This document shows positions 14,913 through 17,389 of a stretch of DNA of 17,389 bases, in pieces. The notes beneath the pieces were generated by a model. It did not search any database. It had not been told where the DNA came from and saw only the letters and a program-made list of their open reading frames with translations. This DNA is from Streptosporangiaceae bacterium (GTDB taxonomy: Bacteria; Actinomycetota; Actinomycetes; Streptosporangiales; Streptosporangiaceae), in NCBI GenBank assembly GCA_030045175.1, contig JASIBM010000501.1, forward strand, positions 1 to 17,389, written 5' to 3'. Made by a program: the position numbers and the translations under genes. The number at the start of each line of letters is the position of its first letter. Position 1 is the first letter of the stretch.

Positions 14913-16296
14913 TTCCCATTACGAGCACTGTTCGATCAAATGTGCCGACCGTCCAGGTGATATGGCATCCGCCAGCCTCTCTGTGGAAAGGGCCCAGGAC
15001 CGGGTCGCGGCGGCGGCGAGTCCCCGCCGGCACTGGCGCCGATGCCAGTGCGCCAATGGCGGCGCGAACCTCGGAGGAAGATTCGCCCACCGAAGCGAGC
15101 TGATCGTCAACGCCTCGTGCGAGAACGACCTGGTACGGCGGCGCTACCTGCTCCGCCTCCAAGTCAGCCAGGCGCCATGCGGCCATAGCCGCTGCCTCTT
15201 GGTGGCCCGAGGCCACGGCATGCCGGTACGCCGCAGAGGCGCCAGCGATGTCCCCTTGCCCGGAGAGCAGCATGCCCAAGATCACAGCCGCCCGCGGCCC
15301 CTCGTCCGCATGACCAGAGTCGATCGCGATCCTGCACGCCGAGCACGCCCCTGCGGTATCACCCTGGTCGGCGAGGAGGACTGCCGCCTTGAGTGCCGCC
15401 CCCGGGACAACGTCTGGATGCCGCGAGTCCATAGCCAGCTGGAAGGCTCTGAGCGCACCGGCAGCGTCGCCTTGGTCCCGCAACACCAGTCCGAGCAGAA
15501 AGGCAGCTATCGGCCCGGCATTAGGATGCCCGGATTCGCAGGCTCGCTGGTACGCGTCCCGAGCGGCCTGCTCATTGCCCTGCCCTTCTTCCAGGTATCC
15601 CAGCCCAAGCCAGGCGAACGGCCCGGCGTCGGGATGCCCCGAGTCGATCGCTAGCTGGTAGGCGGCACGAGCGCCGCGCGCGTCGTCCTGGCTGGCGAGC
15701 AAGTCGCCAAGGGCCTGAGAGCTCGGTGGCCCTTGGTCTGGATCCCCGGAGTCGATGGCGGTCTGGAACGCGACCCGCGCGCCCGCCAGATCACCGCGCT
15801 CTTGCAGGAGGTATCCGAGTTGCCGCGCCGAGCCCGGGGCCGCCTCGCGGTGCCCGGATTCGACGGCGTACCGGTACGCGGAGATGGCACCGTCCGCATC
15901 CCCTAGGTCCGCGAGCAGGTTACCGAGGTTATTGGCAGCCTTCGGGCCAGCCTCCGGGTGACCCGAATTGATCGCCACGCGGTAGGCCGCCCCGGCTGCT
16001 GCCATGTCACCCTGGTTCCTCAGCAGCAGCCCGAGCTCGAGAGCGGCCTGCGGCGCCACGGCCGGATCACCGGAGTCCACCGCCCGCTGAAATGCGGCCA
16101 TCGCGGCCCGCGAGTCGTTCCGGCCAGCGAATACCTTGCCCAGGCCCCAGGCCGCCCATGCCGCAGCAGTGCTGTCCGGCGAGTCAATGGCGCGCTGGAA
16201 TGCTGCCTGGGCGCCATCCAGGTCGCCCAGGTCCCCCAGGCTCATGCCTAGCTGCACGGCGGCCATCGGACCAGTCGTGCCCCCCAGATCACTCAA
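14902..16296 (-). CDS. TPR/Sel1-like repeat protein with C-terminal RelE/ParE-like domain
   Basis: 464 residues. Residues 11-367 are ten tandem units, nine of them exactly 36 residues, with consensus LG.LL..QGD..GA.AAYQ.AIDSGHPDAGP; this is a solenoid for protein binding. Residues 388-464 differ: YQVVLARGVDDQLASVG, a helix with VRAAIGALASAPVPAG, a basic RRRR loop, then strands CHITWTV and RTVLVMGISR at the very end. This strand-helix-helix-sheet order and the closing V.V..I..R match RelE/ParE toxins, which cleave mRNA at the ribosome or poison gyrase. The usual C-terminal Tyr is absent, so activity is uncertain. The start is TTG 16294-16296 with GGAAGGGAG about nine bases upstream; an ATG at residue 11 is the alternative. 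No antitoxin gene is seen; the NB-ARC gene follows. Confidence 0.8.
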   Translation of the reverse strand: MSDLGGTTGPMAAVQLGMSLGDLGDLDGAQAAFQRAIDSPDSTAAAWAAWGLGKVFAGRNDSRAAMAAFQRAVDSGDPAVAPQAALELGLLLRNQGDMAAAGAAYRVAINSGHPEAGPKAANNLGNLLADLGDADGAISAYRYAVESGHREAAPGSARQLGYLLQERGDLAGARVAFQTAIDSGDPDQGPPSSQALGDLLASQDDARGARAAYQLAIDSGHPDAGPFAWLGLGYLEEGQGNEQAARDAYQRACESGHPNAGPIAAFLLGLVLRDQGDAAGALRAFQLAMDSRHPDVVPGAALKAAVLLADQGDTAGACSACRIAIDSGHADEGPRAAVILGMLLSGQGDIAGASAAYRHAVASGHQEAAAMAAWRLADLEAEQVAPPYQVVLARGVDDQLASVGESSSEVRAAIGALASAPVPAGTRRRRDPVLGPFHREAGGCHITWTVGTFDRTVLVMGISR

Positions 16297-16693
16297 CTCA
16301 CCCGACTCCCTTCCAGGGCCGCGGATATGGATGCATCGACTTGCTGATCCTGAGGTTGCTCATGCAGCCTGGCCCGCTGCATCGGCAAGATGCGCGACCC
16401 TCCGGGTGTCAGCCTCCGCGTGTCAGCCTCCTGCGGCGGTCTACCGAATCTCTACCGGACTAGGTCGCGGCAGCAGGCCCTGGCGACGCCATTGGGGTCC
16501 TCGCTGTTGCCCCTGGCGACGGCGGTTGCCCCGGCGGTGTGGCCGGCCACGTCCCGTCAGGCAGGGCAAGGCGGGCATTTAGGACGTCAGCGCCGCGGTG
16601 GCCGGCCTGGCTGGGACCTGGCCGGACGGGATCTCGGCCCATAGGTCACGTGGTTATCTCACGTCACAGATCATGATCGTTCTGGCCGAATGA

Positions 16694-16737
16694 ATGGCAA
16701 ATTGGTCCGGTCCACCCGGGTGGATGGCACATTGACC
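16694..16737. repeat. Palindrome flanked by degenerate direct repeats
   Basis: ATGGCAAATTGGTC (16694-16707) and ATGGCACATTGACC (16724-16737) differ at three of 14 positions and flank the perfect 14-bp palindrome TCCACCCGGGTGGA (16711-16724). It could be a protein-binding site or the worn end of an insertion sequence. No transposase gene is nearby. Confidence 0.3.
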
Positions 16738-16819
16738 AGATCGGTGGCGGCGCGGCGGGGCGCGGCGGCGCGGGATGGTACGCGATGAAAGGGGTAATGG
16801 TGATGAACCGGGCACGGTC

Positions 16820-17085
16820 GGCAGGCCTGTGCCGTGACGTCGGCAGGACTGTGCCGTGACGTCGGCTGCTGCGGTGCGTCGGCTGGCTGCCGTGCGTCCG
16901 CTGGCTGCCGTGACGCCGGCTAGCTGCGGTGCGTCGGCTAGCTGCCGTGACGTCTGCTAGCTGCGGTGCGTCGGCTAGCTGCCGTGACGTCGGCTGGCTG
17001 CCGTGAGGTCGGCTGGCTGCCGTGACGTCGGCTGGCTGCGGTGCGTCGGCTAGCTGCCGTGACGTCGGCTGGCTGCGGCGGCGCC
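16820..17085. repeat. 18/19-bp tandem repeat array
   Basis: About 14 head-to-tail units. Two 22-bp units open the array (16820-16841, 16842-16863), then units of mostly 19 bp (GGCTAGCTGCCGTGACGTC) and 18 bp (GGCTAGCTGCGGTGCGTC) partly alternate. The 19-bp form occurs exactly three times, at 16936, 16973 and 17048. Each unit carries short palindromes (GCTAGC or GACGTC). Mixed 18- and 19-base units break any reading frame, so the array is not coding. It could be a minisatellite, a cluster of binding sites or a recombination hotspot. Confidence 0.85.
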
Positions 17086-17316
17086 CGGCTAGCCGACGCC
17101 GGAGTCCCGATGGCCGCTGACGGCCGCAGACAGGGGCCGGGGCGTCGGCGGCGGGCTGAGCCAAGACGTGGGCACCCCAGCAGGTCACGAGCATGATCGA
17201 AATAGCGCCTAAGGGCATTGACCCCAGACCCGGCAGCCGCCCGCCAAGGACCAGCGCCTATCGGGAGGACGGGGCAGAGCAGGACGACCTTGCCAGAGGA
17301 CGGCTGGTAGGCGTGT

Positions 17317-17322
17317 TACGGT
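17317..17322 (+). promoter_or_regulatory. Extended -10 box for a leaderless gene
   Basis: TACGGT fits TANNNT, with TG one base upstream (TGTTACGGT), an extended -10. Six bases separate it from the GTG at 17329, as at the kinase gene. TTGCCA at 17290-17295 is a possible -35, but 21 bp away. Confidence 0.5.
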
Positions 17323-17328
17323 CGGCCC

Positions 17329-17389
17329 GTGCCGGAGAAGCGAGCGGACACCTTACTGAAGACGATGCGGGCCATCGAGCACTTCACGC
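17329..17389 (+). CDS. Start of an unidentified gene, cut by the window edge
   Basis: Twenty codons from GTG 17329 remain open at the right edge: MPEKRADTLLKTMRAIEHFT. No ribosome binding site is present, but a -10-like box sits six bases upstream, so the message is probably leaderless. Leu9 is a rare TTA codon. The peptide is helical and basic; too short to assign a family. Confidence 0.5.
   Translation, partial: MPEKRADTLLKTMRAIEHFT

Larger units (their letters stand above)
16297..17328. other. Gene-poor region, about 1 kb
   Basis: I find no convincing gene. Open frames here are short, lack binding sites and in part run through the tandem repeats. It holds a 14-bp duplication (GTGTCAGCCTCC at 16406 and 16420), a palindrome with flanking direct repeats (16694-16737), the 18/19-bp tandem array (16820-17085) and, at its right end, the promoter of a new gene. 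The promoter of the TPR-RelE-like gene should lie near 16300-16400, but no clear boxes were found. Confidence 0.6.

Noticed and set aside
16820..17085. CRISPR array
   Set aside because: Units are contiguous with no spacers and no cas genes are present.
16664..17218. 184-codon minus-strand frame through the tandem repeats
   Set aside because: The repeat units are 18 and 19 bases, so the peptide repeat drifts between frames; no ribosome binding site or domain.

Overview
The window is high-GC DNA of actinobacterial character. The signs are G/C-ending codons, many GTG and TTG starts, GTG starts that appear leaderless behind a TANNNT box, a TetR-controlled locus, a NarL-type two-component pair and NB-ARC/TPR proteins of the type common in filamentous actinomycetes. 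The genus cannot be named from the sequence alone. Some blocks are clearly lower in GC (about 2300-3200 and the azoreductase at 8637-9269) and may have been acquired.

Layout. 1-603 is the C-terminal part of a family-5 glycoside hydrolase, convergent with an APC-type amino-acid permease (622-2247, minus). Just upstream of the permease on the same strand are two overlapping small unknown genes (2302-2613 and 2600-2914). They share a 219-bp control region, carrying three CATAACG repeats, with a divergent 637-residue unknown protein (3134-5047). A lipoprotein (5077-5676, minus) converges on that gene across a 12-bp hairpin. Next come a histidine kinase and a response regulator that overlap (5850-7037, 7015-7746), and a DUF998-like membrane protein (7882-8640) whose stop overlaps that of a convergent FMN azoreductase (8637-9269, minus).

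9520-12055 is a compact regulon: a SnoaL-like protein, a TetR repressor and a divergent alpha/beta hydrolase. Four copies of a 16-bp operator (consensus TCAAGCRRGYGYTTGA) lie over their promoters, so the repressor's sites can be read directly.

12146-16296 (minus) holds the most unusual pair. The upstream gene encodes about ten 36-residue TPR/Sel1-like repeats followed by a C-terminal segment that looks like a RelE/ParE toxin fold. 89 bp downstream lies an NB-ARC ATPase with eight exact 42-residue TPR units and a short N-terminal RHIM-like motif. Together they resemble a STAND-type conflict or signalling module with a toxin-like effector domain.

16297-17328 has no convincing gene. It carries an 18/19-bp tandem repeat array (16820-17085). 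A new leaderless reading frame begins at 17329 and runs off the end.
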